From Balneolales bacterium (lineage in GTDB: Bacteria > Bacteroidota > Rhodothermia > Balneolales > Cyclonatronaceae): DNA of 64,000 bases. The stretch covers positions 1-64,000 of the forward strand of contig JAFIET010000004.1 in assembly GCA_020832405.1 (NCBI GenBank). The letters run 5' to 3'. The position numbers and the translations under genes are program-made. The notes under the pieces were generated by a model. The model saw only the letters and a program-made list of their open reading frames with translations. It was not told where the DNA came from and made no database searches. Shown here piece after piece: positions 7,345 through 17,035 of the stretch (position 1 is the stretch's first letter; every line of letters starts with the position of its first letter).

Positions 7345-10300
7345 AATAGAGAGTTTTCTGAATGCAGAGGGGCTTTTGCCATACTGCTTTTTGAAGGCGC
7401 GTGAAAAGTAGGCCTGATCATTAAAACCGACTTCATAGCAGATTTCAGCTATGGCTTTGTCTGTCTGGTTCAGAAGTTCAGCCGAGCGCTGCAATCGGAT
7501 GGACCTGATGAAGGTTCCGGCCGGCTGATCCACAAGCGCGTTCAGTTTTCGGTTTAACTGGGAAACGCTCATGTTCAGGGAATCAGCTAAACTCTCAACC
7601 CGGTACTCTTCATCATGCAGATGTTGGTCGAGTACATCAATAGCTTTTTTCAGGAAAGCCTGATCCACCGTACTTTCTGCAATGGCTGCAGGCCTGAAAT
7701 AGGTGGCTGTACTGAACTGCTTTTTCAGATTCTTTCGCTGTTCGATGAGGTTTCTGACCCTTGTTTGCAGCTCCCGAAGATGATACGGCTTGGTCAGGTA
7801 GGCATCGGCCCCGGTTTCCAGCCCCTCGATTTTTGAATCCATTCCGGCCTTAGCCGTGAGCATAATCAAAGGGATATGGCTTGTTTTTTCGTTACTCCGG
7901 ATTTTTTCACTGAACTGGTAACCGTCCATTTCGGGCATCATCAGGTCGGTGATAATGAGGTCGGGGATTGCAGCCTGAGAAACCTCAAGTCCTTCCACAC
8001 CATTTGCAGCCTCGAGTACGGTATACTCTTTTTCGAGCTGTTCACGAATAAAGGAACGGACTTCAGCATTGTCTTCTACAATCAGTACAATTTCATTGTG
8101 TTCAGATAGAAGGGACGAGAAATCCGGCATTGCCGGAAGTTCCGCAGTAACATCAGGTGACGACTGAATATCAATTCCTGAATCCGCTTGTGTCAGAATA
8201 CCATTATCCTCATAGGGGAACTTAATCACAAATTCCGTTCCCTCACCTTCTTCACTGAACGCCCGAATGGAGCCCTTATGGAGCTCCACCAGTTCATAAA
8301 CCAGCGACAGGCCAATGCCCGTGCCTTCATATTTGCGGGTGCCGGACTGATCAACCTGGTAAAACCGGTCGAAAATATGCGGAAGGCGGTCTTCGGGAAT
8401 ACCAATTCCGGAATCCTTAATGATAATTTCAACCGACTCCTGTCCGGCTAAATTTATAGTAACGTCTATATGGCCGCCCTTCCCCGTAAACTTGAACGCG
8501 TTCGACAACAGATTTATAAAGATCTGCTCCATTTTTTCAGTGTCAAACTGCACGTAAATAATGGCCTGTGAAGCGTAGAAATTGAGCTGCATCTGGTTTG
8601 CTTCCGCATGCGATTCAAAAGAGAAAAGCAGGTTCTTCAGAAATGAAACAATGTTTTGTGGCTTTGTTTTTAATTCCAGTTTCCCCGCTTCCAGTTTTGA
8701 TAAATCCAGGAGCTGATTGATCAGCGAAAGCAGCCTTTCCGCATTCGAATTAACAGAAATGAGTTTTTCTTTTTTTCTGCGGCTGTCTTCCGTTTGCAGC
8801 AACGCCTCTGTCTGGCCCATGATAAGCGTAAGCGGTGTTCTGAACTCGTGAGAAATATTGGCAAAGAAATGAGACTTTAACTGGTCGAGGTTTCGGAGCG
8901 AATCGGATTGTACCCTTTCAAGCTCAAGCTGATTTTTCAGGTTTAGCCGGTTCATTTCGTACCACCGGAGGAAATAGATAGCCGAAAGAAACAGAAAACC
9001 ATACAAGGCATATGCCCACCAGCTGTGCCACCAGGGAGGCAAAATGATAAAAGCATATTCAAACGGCTCACTCCATACACCACTCTCACCTATGGCACGC
9101 ACCTGAAAGATATGGGTTCCAAAGGGCAGGTTACGGTAATCAGTCATTGGGTCGGCGGTTGGCTGGCTCCAATTTGCATCTAAGCCCACCATTCTGTAGC
9201 TGTACCGGATTTTATGCGGTGCCGCCCAATCTATAGCTGCGAAATAAAAGGTGAGGTGGTTTTTATTGTATGGCAGCTGTAACCCGAGCGGATAGTTCGC
9301 AAAGTTTTGCACACCGGTAAATGTGATTTGATTCCGATCCCTGGCGGGGTTATCCGGCATGTTGCGATAGTCAATAAACTGCTCATTAATTCTTAATTGG
9401 GATAAACGGGGTTGAGGTATTTTAGCAGAAAATGCAAGGGTATTCAGATCCAGCATTGTTATGCCATTTCCGGTGCCCCACCATGCCCGGTTTTTACTGT
9501 CGATAATGGCACCCGGGTTAAATTTCAAGCTTTTCAACCCATCTAAATTGCCAAAGTTTTGAACACTAAACTGAAATTCAGAACCACCGGGCGTAGGATA
9601 ATCCGTCAACGAAATTATTGACAGCCCGTTTTCCGTACCCGCAAAAACACGGGTTTCATGTAAAGGGGCACTTTTATCTTCTATGATGGAGAAAACGCTG
9701 TTATGGGCTAAGCCTTCGTTTACGGTAAAATGGGTAAAGCTTTCTCCGTTAAATATGTTGACCCCTCCGCCTTCAGTAGCCAGCCATATATTACCGTTTT
9801 TGCCCTCCAGAATAGACCAGACGTTATTATTGGATAATCCTTCGTCCACGGTATAATGGGTAAAGCTTTCTCCGTTAAAAACGCTCACCCCACCACCCTG
9901 CGTGCCAAGCCAGATGTTTCCGTCTTTATCCTCTATGATGGAGAAGACAAAGTTACTTGATAATCCTTCGCTTTCGGTGTAATGGGTAAATCTCTCTCCA
10001 TTGTATACGCTCACCCCACCGCCACCTGTGCCCAGCCAGATGTTTCCGCTGCTGTCCTCTAAAATGGAGGAGACGCTGTTATTTGATAAGCCCTGATTTA
10101 TCGTGTAATGGGTAAAGCTTTCACCGTTGTACACGCTCACCCCACCGCCACCGGTCCCCAGCCAGATATTTCCGCTTTGATCCTCCAGAATGGACATCAC
10201 GATACTATTGAATAAGCCTTCGTTTACAGGGTAACGGATAAAGCTTTCTCCGTTAAATACACTCACTCCGCCGCCCCAGGTGCCCAGCCAGATGTTTCCG

Positions 10301-11769
10301 CTTTGATCCTCCAGAATGGTCCAGATGTCATTATGGGATACGCCTTCTTTTGTGGTGTAATGGGTAAAACTCTGGTCATTAATCAGGTTCAGCCCTCCGC
10401 CTTCAGTTCCCAGCCAGATATTACCACTTTGATCCTCCAGAATGGACCAAACGGTATTATGGGATAAGCCTTCGTTTTCGGTGTAATGCGTAAAGCGCTC
10501 TCCATTAAATACGTTAACCCCACCACCTTGTGTGCCAAGCCAGATTTTGCCGCTTTGATCCTCGAGGATGGAGAAGACGGTATTTTGGGATAGGCCTTCG
10601 TTTGTGGTGTAATGGGTAAAGCTACCTCCGTCAAATACATTCACCCCTCCGGACCAGGTACCCATCCATATATTTCCGTTTTGATCTTCCAGAATGGACC
10701 AAACGGTATTATCGGATAAGCCTTCGTTTGTGGTGTAATGGGTAAAGCTATCTCCATCAAACACGTTCACTCCGCCGTCCAAAGTACCTATCCAAATATT
10801 TCCGCTTTGATCTTCCATAAGCGAGAAGACTGTATTTTGGGATAAGCCTTCATTTACGGTATAAGGGTTAAAGCTTTCCCCGTCAAACACGCTCACCCCG
10901 CCACCTTCAGTTCCCACCCAAATATTGCCGTTTTGATCCTCCAATAGGGCCGCGACGAAATTATTGGATAAGCCTTCGTTTACGGTGTAATGGGTAAAAC
11001 TTTCGCCATTGTACACACTCACCCCACCGCCACCAGTGCCGAGCCAGATATTTCCGCTTTTATCCTGCAGAATGGCCCTCACGAGATTATTCGACAAGCC
11101 TTCGGTTACGGTGAAGTGGGTAAAACTATCACCGCTATATACGCTTACCCCTCCACGGGTTCCCACCCAAATATTTCCGCTACGATCCTCCAGGACGGCC
11201 CTTACGTAAGATGAAGCCAAACCATGTTCCACATTTAAAAATTGCAGGTGAGCAATGGCGGCATCCCTGCTTGAGGGTGGCATGGCTATGGTGGCTCTGG
11301 AATGAACAGCATTTACCGGTTTACCGGTAGCCGGGATTGGAACACCGGTGGGTAACGTTTCTCCTGCGGGGCTAACCAAAGCAAAATCGGAGTCGCCCTC
11401 CCCCAGAGAGATGGTTCTGAGATGGCTTCTGTCAATGGGTATGGTAGTTCGTTCGTTGGGTATTGCTTGCCGGTTGGGGTGGGCATTTATTCTGGTTAAC
11501 GCTTCACGGTCAACGGTAAAAGATCGGGGGCTGACCACGCTGTCGGGGTGCATAATTATTGGTGTAGCGGGGACAGGTTGGCCTGGTGTTAGCTGAACCG
11601 TTTTAGGCTGAGGGAAAAGCGTTGGTGGGAGTATGGCGTCCTTATCTCCGAACGTGCGGGTACAGGCCGCAAGAAAAACAAAAGGCAGTAAAACCAGCAG
11701 CATCCCAACAACCCCTGCCTTTCCGGCAGGCAGGCGGGCAGAGGGAAATAGCGTTGTTTGGCTAAACAT
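7342..11769 (-). CDS. Hybrid two-component system regulator (HTCS, AraC output)
   Basis: A single-chain sensor-regulator of about 1475 residues. After a lipoprotein-like signal (FLAAC) and a linker come two-component-regulator propeller blades (twelve GNIW-type repeats plus two degenerate ones, enough for two seven-blade propellers), a Y_Y_Y domain and one membrane segment (WWAYALYGFLFLSAIYFL). The cytoplasmic part has a HisKA domain with phospho-His about 974 (NISHEFRTPL), an HATPase domain, a receiver with Asp about 1275 (TDLMMPEMDG) and a C-terminal AraC helix-turn-helix. HTCS proteins usually sense oligosaccharides beside SusCD genes; none are seen here. The upstream start at 11799 would overlap the kinase gene by 38 bp, so I prefer the Met at 11769 (8-bp overlap). 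Confidence 0.92.
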   Translation of the reverse strand: MFSQTTLFPSARLPAGKAGVVGMLLVLLPFVFLAACTRTFGDKDAILPPTLFPQPKTVQLTPGQPVPATPIIMHPDSVVSPRSFTVDREALTRINAHPNRQAIPNERTTIPIDRSHLRTISLGEGDSDFALVSPAGETLPTGVPIPATGKPVNAVHSRATIAMPPSSRDAAIAHLQFLNVEHGLASSYVRAVLEDRSGNIWVGTRGGVSVYSGDSFTHFTVTEGLSNNLVRAILQDKSGNIWLGTGGGGVSVYNGESFTHYTVNEGLSNNFVAALLEDQNGNIWVGTEGGGVSVFDGESFNPYTVNEGLSQNTVFSLMEDQSGNIWIGTLDGGVNVFDGDSFTHYTTNEGLSDNTVWSILEDQNGNIWMGTWSGGVNVFDGGSFTHYTTNEGLSQNTVFSILEDQSGKIWLGTQGGGVNVFNGERFTHYTENEGLSHNTVWSILEDQSGNIWLGTEGGGLNLINDQSFTHYTTKEGVSHNDIWTILEDQSGNIWLGTWGGGVSVFNGESFIRYPVNEGLFNSIVMSILEDQSGNIWLGTGGGGVSVYNGESFTHYTINQGLSNNSVSSILEDSSGNIWLGTGGGGVSVYNGERFTHYTESEGLSSNFVFSIIEDKDGNIWLGTQGGGVSVFNGESFTHYTVDEGLSNNNVWSILEGKNGNIWLATEGGGVNIFNGESFTHFTVNEGLAHNSVFSIIEDKSAPLHETRVFAGTENGLSIISLTDYPTPGGSEFQFSVQNFGNLDGLKSLKFNPGAIIDSKNRAWWGTGNGITMLDLNTLAFSAKIPQPRLSQLRINEQFIDYRNMPDNPARDRNQITFTGVQNFANYPLGLQLPYNKNHLTFYFAAIDWAAPHKIRYSYRMVGLDANWSQPTADPMTDYRNLPFGTHIFQVRAIGESGVWSEPFEYAFIILPPWWHSWWAYALYGFLFLSAIYFLRWYEMNRLNLKNQLELERVQSDSLRNLDQLKSHFFANISHEFRTPLTLIMGQTEALLQTEDSRRKKEKLISVNSNAERLLSLINQLLDLSKLEAGKLELKTKPQNIVSFLKNLLFSFESHAEANQMQLNFYASQAIIYVQFDTEKMEQIFINLLSNAFKFTGKGGHIDVTINLAGQESVEIIIKDSGIGIPEDRLPHIFDRFYQVDQSGTRKYEGTGIGLSLVYELVELHKGSIRAFSEEGEGTEFVIKFPYEDNGILTQADSGIDIQSSPDVTAELPAMPDFSSLLSEHNEIVLIVEDNAEVRSFIREQLEKEYTVLEAANGVEGLEVSQAAIPDLIITDLMMPEMDGYQFSEKIRSNEKTSHIPLIMLTAKAGMDSKIEGLETGADAYLTKPYHLRELQTRVRNLIEQRKNLKKQFSTATYFRPAAIAESTVDQAFLKKAIDVLDQHLHDEEYRVESLADSLNMSVSQLNRKLNALVDQPAGTFIRSIRLQRSAELLNQTDKAIAEICYEVGFNDQAYFSRAFKKQYGKSPSAFRKLSI
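9706..11220 (-). repeat. Twelve tandem ~126-bp repeats encoding propeller blades
   Basis: Each unit encodes about 42 residues with the core SGNIWLGTxGGGVSVxNGES, then FTHYTVNEGLSNN. Units 2, 9 and 10 share the near-identical stretch NIWLGTGGGGVSVYNGE. The high DNA-level similarity among the middle units points to recent unequal crossing-over or gene conversion, and makes the region prone to length variation and assembly collapse. Confidence 0.9.
11714..11730. repeat. Short CCTGCC/GGCAGG hairpin inside the HTCS signal region
   Basis: CCTGCC (11714-11719) pairs with GGCAGG (11725-11730) and is followed by a further CAGGCGGGC. It encodes the residues LPAGKAG between the start and the hydrophobic core of the HTCS signal peptide. 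Similar CCTGCCGGCAGG hairpin words are common dispersed elements in Bacteroidota genomes, so this may be a small repeat inserted in frame. Confidence 0.4.
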
Positions 11770-14700
11770 GCAGCTCAATGGTAAACGTGGTGCCTTCATG
11801 CTCTTTGGTTTTTATACCGATAGTACCTCCGTGTGCTTTAATAATATCATTGGTAATACTAAGTCCGAGGCCTGTTCCCTGTGTGCCTTTTTTCGTGGTA
11901 AAAAAAGGCTGCATGATTTTATCTTTGATTTCGCGCGGGATACCGGGGCCGTTATCTTCGATTTCAACCAACACTTTACCCTGCTGAAGTTTCGTCCTGA
12001 TGATTAAGCTTGCAGGCCTCTGCTCTGCAATAGTCCGCATGGCATCGAATGCATTGTTGCACAGGTTAATTACTACCCGTGTGAAATCTTCACTGATCAG
12101 GGGCACATTTCCAACAGCAGCATCAAGCTCAAACTCAAGTGCTACATTAAAAGCATCTTTAGCGGCCCGCATACCATGGAAAGAAAGGTTCACATATTCT
12201 TTAATGAGCGCATTCAGGTCTGTTGGTTCCATTTTCCCGGAACTGCCTCTGCTGTGCATGAGCATAGACTGCACAATGGCGTTAGCCCGCGAACCGTGCT
12301 CGTAAATTTTTCGCAGGTTGGCTTCGATATCGTCCAGGATTTCGGTTACGATATCATCCTCTGAACCGGCATTGCCTGCTATCAGGCCTGAGAGTTCTTC
12401 CCGTAATTCATCTACCATTTCAATCGATACCTCCGAGAAATTATTGACGAAATTAAGAGGGTTTTTGATTTCGTGGGCAATACCTGCAGTGAGCTGACCG
12501 AGGGAGGCAAGTTTTTCCTGCTGAATGAGCTGCTCCTGAGTGGCTCTCAGGTTTTCCAGTGAAGCTTTCAGGTCGGATGTTCTTTCCTCAATTTTCAACT
12601 CGAGGTTTTCGTACAGCTGTGCATTTTCAAGGGAAACGGCAATTTGACCGGAAAGCAATTCAAGAAAACGGACCCTGCCCTCGGTAAATACTGAGGTCTG
12701 CAGCTTATTCTCCAGGTACAGAATGCCTTCAGATTTCCCCTTGCTTGATAAGGGAAGGCACATAACCGATTTCAGATTGTTTGCTTTCACGACAGGATCG
12801 GCCATAAAGCGGTTATCTTTGGCGATATCATCTAAAACAAGGCTCTGAGCTGTGTTCTGAACGTACTGAATGAGGCTTTCCGGGACGCGCTCATTTTCCG
12901 GAAGCAGTGTTTCAGTATGCTCAGAAGGATTTTTCGCACCGACAAAATAGGCGCTTTTAATGTACCATTGCTGCCCCTTTTTCATGATGATACAACCGGA
13001 TTCGGCTCCGGCATTTTCAATGCTGATGCTCAGCAGGGTTTTCAGCAGCCGCTCGAGCACAACCTCTCCGGAAATCGCCTGTGCAGCTTTCATCAGGGTA
13101 TCAAGGTCCAGAGCAGCACTTTCTGTAGATGAGGATTCGGACTGTGCGCCTGATTTTGTGGCACTCTGAAGGTCCGGATCCAGCCCGATAAGAAACTGAG
13201 GATACTGTTTTTTCAAATCCAGTGTCTTTGCTGCAGCACCCCACTCTTTATAGGTCTGAAATGCTTTCCGCACATAATTTTCGGCTATGAAATCCTGTCC
13301 GGCTGCGAGGTAGTACATACCGGCTCTTTCAAGAGATAATGCCTGTTCGTTAAGGAATTCCCCCTTTTCCGCACCCTTGATTGCCAGCTCATAGTGTTTT
13401 CGGGCTTTGCTGTCTTCCCCCCTGCACCAGGCCATTTCAGCATTCAGTAAATCCAGTTTGTGCTGATGGTTTACCGGGCAGAACTTAGCCCATTTCCGGA
13501 ACTGAGCGATATTTTTTTTCGCACGGCGCAGCAGGGTTGTACGGTTACTTCCACTCTGCTCACGTGCTACTGCCATAGCTGCCAGCCCTTCATAAAACCA
13601 GAATACCGCCACATCGTATTTGGCGAGTACCGCATCCAGCAAAGGCCGTGCGGATACGGCATGGGCCTGCGCTTTGGTATACTGACGAAAAAGGTACTTA
13701 AGCATCAGGTTGTTGATGTGGATCAGGAAGATTCCGGCCCGGTCTTTCCGCTCTTCATGTAGCGGAGCCATTATTCGTTCATCATAAGCTTCGCCCGACA
13801 ACACCGCCGGGTCGGCAGAAAGACCGAGCAGGTTACGCGCTGCCTGACGGTACACTTCGTTATAATTGTAATTGGTTTCCTGCCTGTAGTTGAGCATCTG
13901 TTCACTGAACATTTTCATCTCCCGCTCAGACTGTTCAAGGGGTTTCCCTCCCAGATAAATATGGTTGCAATAGATGTTCACATTTATGCAGGCGTACTCG
14001 ATTGCGCCTGTTTCAAACCCAACCTTATATGAATAGAGGAAAGGATCAAGCGATTTGTGTACATGCTCGCTCCAGTGATTGATGAGGGCGTAAACCGGGG
14101 TGTAGATCTGCGACAACCATTTTTTGGCTTCAAACCGATCGAGCAGTGCCAGGCCAATCTGCCCGAAGTGATATCCGGAACGCATATCGCCGAGAACCCC
14201 GCACATCAGCAGTCCGTAGGTAGCAAAGCCGAAAGCCGAAATTTCCGTCACCCCGTACTTAAGGGAGAGCCGGACCATCCGGAAAATAACAAAAGGCAGA
14301 ATTTGCGGTCGTGCCCAGTACACCGGCGAAGCAATATCATTGAGCATCCTCAGGGCGGCGGCCTTGTAGGGATTGGTCATTTCCGGCAGGCCTGAAATGG
14401 TTTCTTTATCTTTGCCCCTAAGCATAATTTTGGTACGAATCAAATCAGCCATCACCAGCGGCAGCGGACCCTTTTTGGGGAATTTCTCACCGAGCTGCTC
14501 CAGCACTTCAAGGCCGGTATCGATGGCTTCCTGCAGTTTATTTTGGGCTTTAAGCGCGTTAATACGAATCGCGTAGGGTCTCACCGCATCCATCAGCTCT
14601 TTTCTGTACGTCAGTATGGTGCGTAGTTTTTCTTCCATGGGCCCGAAATCGCCCATATTGTAGGCTGTTTCAGCTGCTTCTGTAAACAGAGCAAGGCTCA

Positions 14701-17023
14701 GATTGTACTGCGACTCCCAGTGATCATCCTTCAATAAACCGATACCTGTTTCGAAATACCCCAAAGCCGGCTGGAAAGCTGATGACTCCCGTGCTTTGAT
14801 GCCGGCACGGAGGTTCAGCTCAATAACCGTTCTCCGCTCAGCTTCAGTGTTGATGAGCTCAAGCCCCTGATTCAGCTGATTTATAATTTCGAAAAGCTGG
14901 GTTTCCAGCTGCTCTTCCGAAACCTTTTCTAAGAGAAGTGAACCAATCTGATAATGTACCGAGCTTGTTCCGCCCTGCGGAATAAGGGAATAAACGGCCT
15001 GCTGAATCCGGTCATGGGTGAAACGATAACGGTTTTCAACCGGCATAATATAGCCATCGGCAAGGGCGGCCTGAAGCGCCCGCAGTATCATCTCATTTTC
15101 AGCATCGGAAACCTGCCCCGGGCCGGATTTCGGGCTATAGCACGCGGCCAGGGTTTCCGTATCGAACTGATTGCCGATACAGGCAGCAATCTTCAGAATT
15201 TCCTGCGTATTTTCCGGAAGGAAGGTGATTTTTCCGGCAAGCAATTCTACCACGTTATCGGTGATGTTCCGCTCCCGAATCTGTTCATCATTCCATTTCC
15301 ACATCCGGTTTTTGTAGTCGAAATGCAGAAGTGATTCCGCTGCAAGGCTCATTAGGAACTGTGTCACAAAAAAAGCATTGCCCAGGGTTTTCTCATAAAC
15401 CAGTCCCGCAAGGGAAGCGGTCTGATTAAGCGGCAGATGTGTAGCGTCTGAAATCAGCTGATGTACATCCGCTTCCTCAAGATTTCTGATGCTGATTTCA
15501 CTAATTACGGCACCTTTTTTCCGCATTTCATCCATCGTTGTGATGAAGGGATGCGCCTCACTCACCTCGTTATCCCGGTAAGCGCAGATGCACATCAGGT
15601 TTTTGAGTTCTTTGTTCGACATCAGCACACTAAGCAGCGAAAGGGATGCGCTGTCGGCCCATTGCAGGTCGTCGATAAACATCACAATGGGGTTTCCGCC
15701 AGCGGTGATCGCCTGTACAAAAGAGCTGAACAGATAATTGAGGCGGTTTTGCGACTCAAGACCACCGAGCCGGGGAATGACGGGCTGCGGGCCAATCAGC
15801 AGCTCAAGGTTCGGGATCAGATCAGTGAGCACCTTTCCTTCATCTCCCACTTTATCTCTGATCTGCTTTTGCAGCTGTTCCAGCCGGGGTTTGTTTTCCG
15901 CAAGCAAAATCGAAACAAAACTGGTAAACAGCTGAATGAACACCAGATAAGGGACGGAGCGCTGAAACTGATCGAATTTCCCTTCAATAAAATACCCTCT
16001 TTGGGCTGTGATCGGGCGGTGTGTTTCATGTACCAGAACTGATTTCCCTGTGCCTGAGTAACCGCCCACGAGCACCGTTTCGACATGGCCGTCAGCGACC
16101 CGGTCGAAGGCGTCCATCAGCATGCCCAGTTCTTTCTCGCGGCCATACAGTTTTTGAGGAAGCCGGAAATCACCAGAGAAATCATGCTGAGCCAGCTCAA
16201 AATCGTAGATACGGCCCAGTTTTTCCCACTCATCGAGGCAATACTGCAGGTCTTTCAACAGGCCCCGTGCTGACTGATAGCGGTCCTCAGCATTTTTGGA
16301 CATGAGTTTAAGGATGATACGCTCCAGCATTTCCGGTATATCCTTCCGGTAAAATGACAGCGCCGGCGGCTGAGCAGCAATATGTGCATGAACAATCTCC
16401 ATGGGGTCGTCCGACTGAAAGGGAAGTTGTCCGGTCAGCATTTCATAAAAAGTAACCCCGAGCGAGTACAGGTCTGTACGGTAATCGACCATTCTGTTCA
16501 TTCGGCCGGTTTGTTCCGGCGAGACGTAAAGCAAAGAGCCCTCAAGCTTTTCCGGGTTCTCCAGGCTCTTCTTTTTCAGATTCAGTTTAGTAGAAATACC
16601 AAAATCAAGCAGATAAACCTCACCGCTATCTTCGCAGATAATAATGTTGTGGCTGTTAATATCCTTATGGATAATTTTTGCCGTATGTACGTCTGATAAA
16701 ATTCCGGAAATTGCAATGGCATATTTCAGGAAATCAGGCGCATTGAACACATCTTTTTCAACGATTTCCCGGATGGTTTTTCCGGGCACGTATTCCAACA
16801 CAATTGCATGTCGATTGTGTACCCTTTTCCGGCCAAAGCTTTTTCGTACCCCTTTGATGGAGAGGCCGTGCGTCAGTTCATGCTCGTTGTAAAACTGATT
16901 GATGAGCTGCAGCGACGGAAACTCCTGGTTCAGAATTTTTGTAACAACTCTGATTCCCCTTTCCTCATCATCATTAAGGACAATCTTTGAGCCCTTGCTT
17001 TCATAAAAAAGTTCTTCTGCCAT
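11762..17023 (-). CDS. Dual Ser/Thr-kinase and histidine-kinase protein (HstK-like)
   Basis: A 1753-residue cytoplasmic signalling protein. The N-terminal Ser/Thr kinase spans about 1-270, with catalytic loop HKDINSHN (Asp121, Asn126), DFG at 140-142 and SPE at 168-170. A STAND/AAA-type ATPase follows with Walker A GGYSGTGKS at 320-328 and Walker B-like IVMFIDDLQWAD, then a long helical TPR-like middle section, a GAF domain (about 1290-1450), and HisKA with His1517 (GIAHEIKNPLN) plus HATPase to the end. The architecture matches the cyanobacterial HstK/multi-kinase family. It follows the catalase-related gene by 12 bp and overlaps the HTCS start, so it is probably co-transcribed with both. No dedicated response regulator is adjacent except the receiver in the HTCS. 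Confidence 0.9.
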   Translation of the reverse strand: MAEELFYESKGSKIVLNDDEERGIRVVTKILNQEFPSLQLINQFYNEHELTHGLSIKGVRKSFGRKRVHNRHAIVLEYVPGKTIREIVEKDVFNAPDFLKYAIAISGILSDVHTAKIIHKDINSHNIIICEDSGEVYLLDFGISTKLNLKKKSLENPEKLEGSLLYVSPEQTGRMNRMVDYRTDLYSLGVTFYEMLTGQLPFQSDDPMEIVHAHIAAQPPALSFYRKDIPEMLERIILKLMSKNAEDRYQSARGLLKDLQYCLDEWEKLGRIYDFELAQHDFSGDFRLPQKLYGREKELGMLMDAFDRVADGHVETVLVGGYSGTGKSVLVHETHRPITAQRGYFIEGKFDQFQRSVPYLVFIQLFTSFVSILLAENKPRLEQLQKQIRDKVGDEGKVLTDLIPNLELLIGPQPVIPRLGGLESQNRLNYLFSSFVQAITAGGNPIVMFIDDLQWADSASLSLLSVLMSNKELKNLMCICAYRDNEVSEAHPFITTMDEMRKKGAVISEISIRNLEEADVHQLISDATHLPLNQTASLAGLVYEKTLGNAFFVTQFLMSLAAESLLHFDYKNRMWKWNDEQIRERNITDNVVELLAGKITFLPENTQEILKIAACIGNQFDTETLAACYSPKSGPGQVSDAENEMILRALQAALADGYIMPVENRYRFTHDRIQQAVYSLIPQGGTSSVHYQIGSLLLEKVSEEQLETQLFEIINQLNQGLELINTEAERRTVIELNLRAGIKARESSAFQPALGYFETGIGLLKDDHWESQYNLSLALFTEAAETAYNMGDFGPMEEKLRTILTYRKELMDAVRPYAIRINALKAQNKLQEAIDTGLEVLEQLGEKFPKKGPLPLVMADLIRTKIMLRGKDKETISGLPEMTNPYKAAALRMLNDIASPVYWARPQILPFVIFRMVRLSLKYGVTEISAFGFATYGLLMCGVLGDMRSGYHFGQIGLALLDRFEAKKWLSQIYTPVYALINHWSEHVHKSLDPFLYSYKVGFETGAIEYACINVNIYCNHIYLGGKPLEQSEREMKMFSEQMLNYRQETNYNYNEVYRQAARNLLGLSADPAVLSGEAYDERIMAPLHEERKDRAGIFLIHINNLMLKYLFRQYTKAQAHAVSARPLLDAVLAKYDVAVFWFYEGLAAMAVAREQSGSNRTTLLRRAKKNIAQFRKWAKFCPVNHQHKLDLLNAEMAWCRGEDSKARKHYELAIKGAEKGEFLNEQALSLERAGMYYLAAGQDFIAENYVRKAFQTYKEWGAAAKTLDLKKQYPQFLIGLDPDLQSATKSGAQSESSSTESAALDLDTLMKAAQAISGEVVLERLLKTLLSISIENAGAESGCIIMKKGQQWYIKSAYFVGAKNPSEHTETLLPENERVPESLIQYVQNTAQSLVLDDIAKDNRFMADPVVKANNLKSVMCLPLSSKGKSEGILYLENKLQTSVFTEGRVRFLELLSGQIAVSLENAQLYENLELKIEERTSDLKASLENLRATQEQLIQQEKLASLGQLTAGIAHEIKNPLNFVNNFSEVSIEMVDELREELSGLIAGNAGSEDDIVTEILDDIEANLRKIYEHGSRANAIVQSMLMHSRGSSGKMEPTDLNALIKEYVNLSFHGMRAAKDAFNVALEFELDAAVGNVPLISEDFTRVVINLCNNAFDAMRTIAEQRPASLIIRTKLQQGKVLVEIEDNGPGIPREIKDKIMQPFFTTKKGTQGTGLGLSITNDIIKAHGGTIGIKTKEHEGTTFTIELHV

Positions 17024-17035
17024 AATAGTACGGGC

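Noticed and set aside
9706-11220. Tandem 126-bp repeats considered as a CRISPR-like array
   Set aside because: Units are longer than CRISPR repeats, have no spacers and code in frame for propeller blades.
15461-16042. 193-codon plus-strand frame
   Set aside because: Antisense to the dual-kinase gene, whose ATPase domain is clear on the minus strand.
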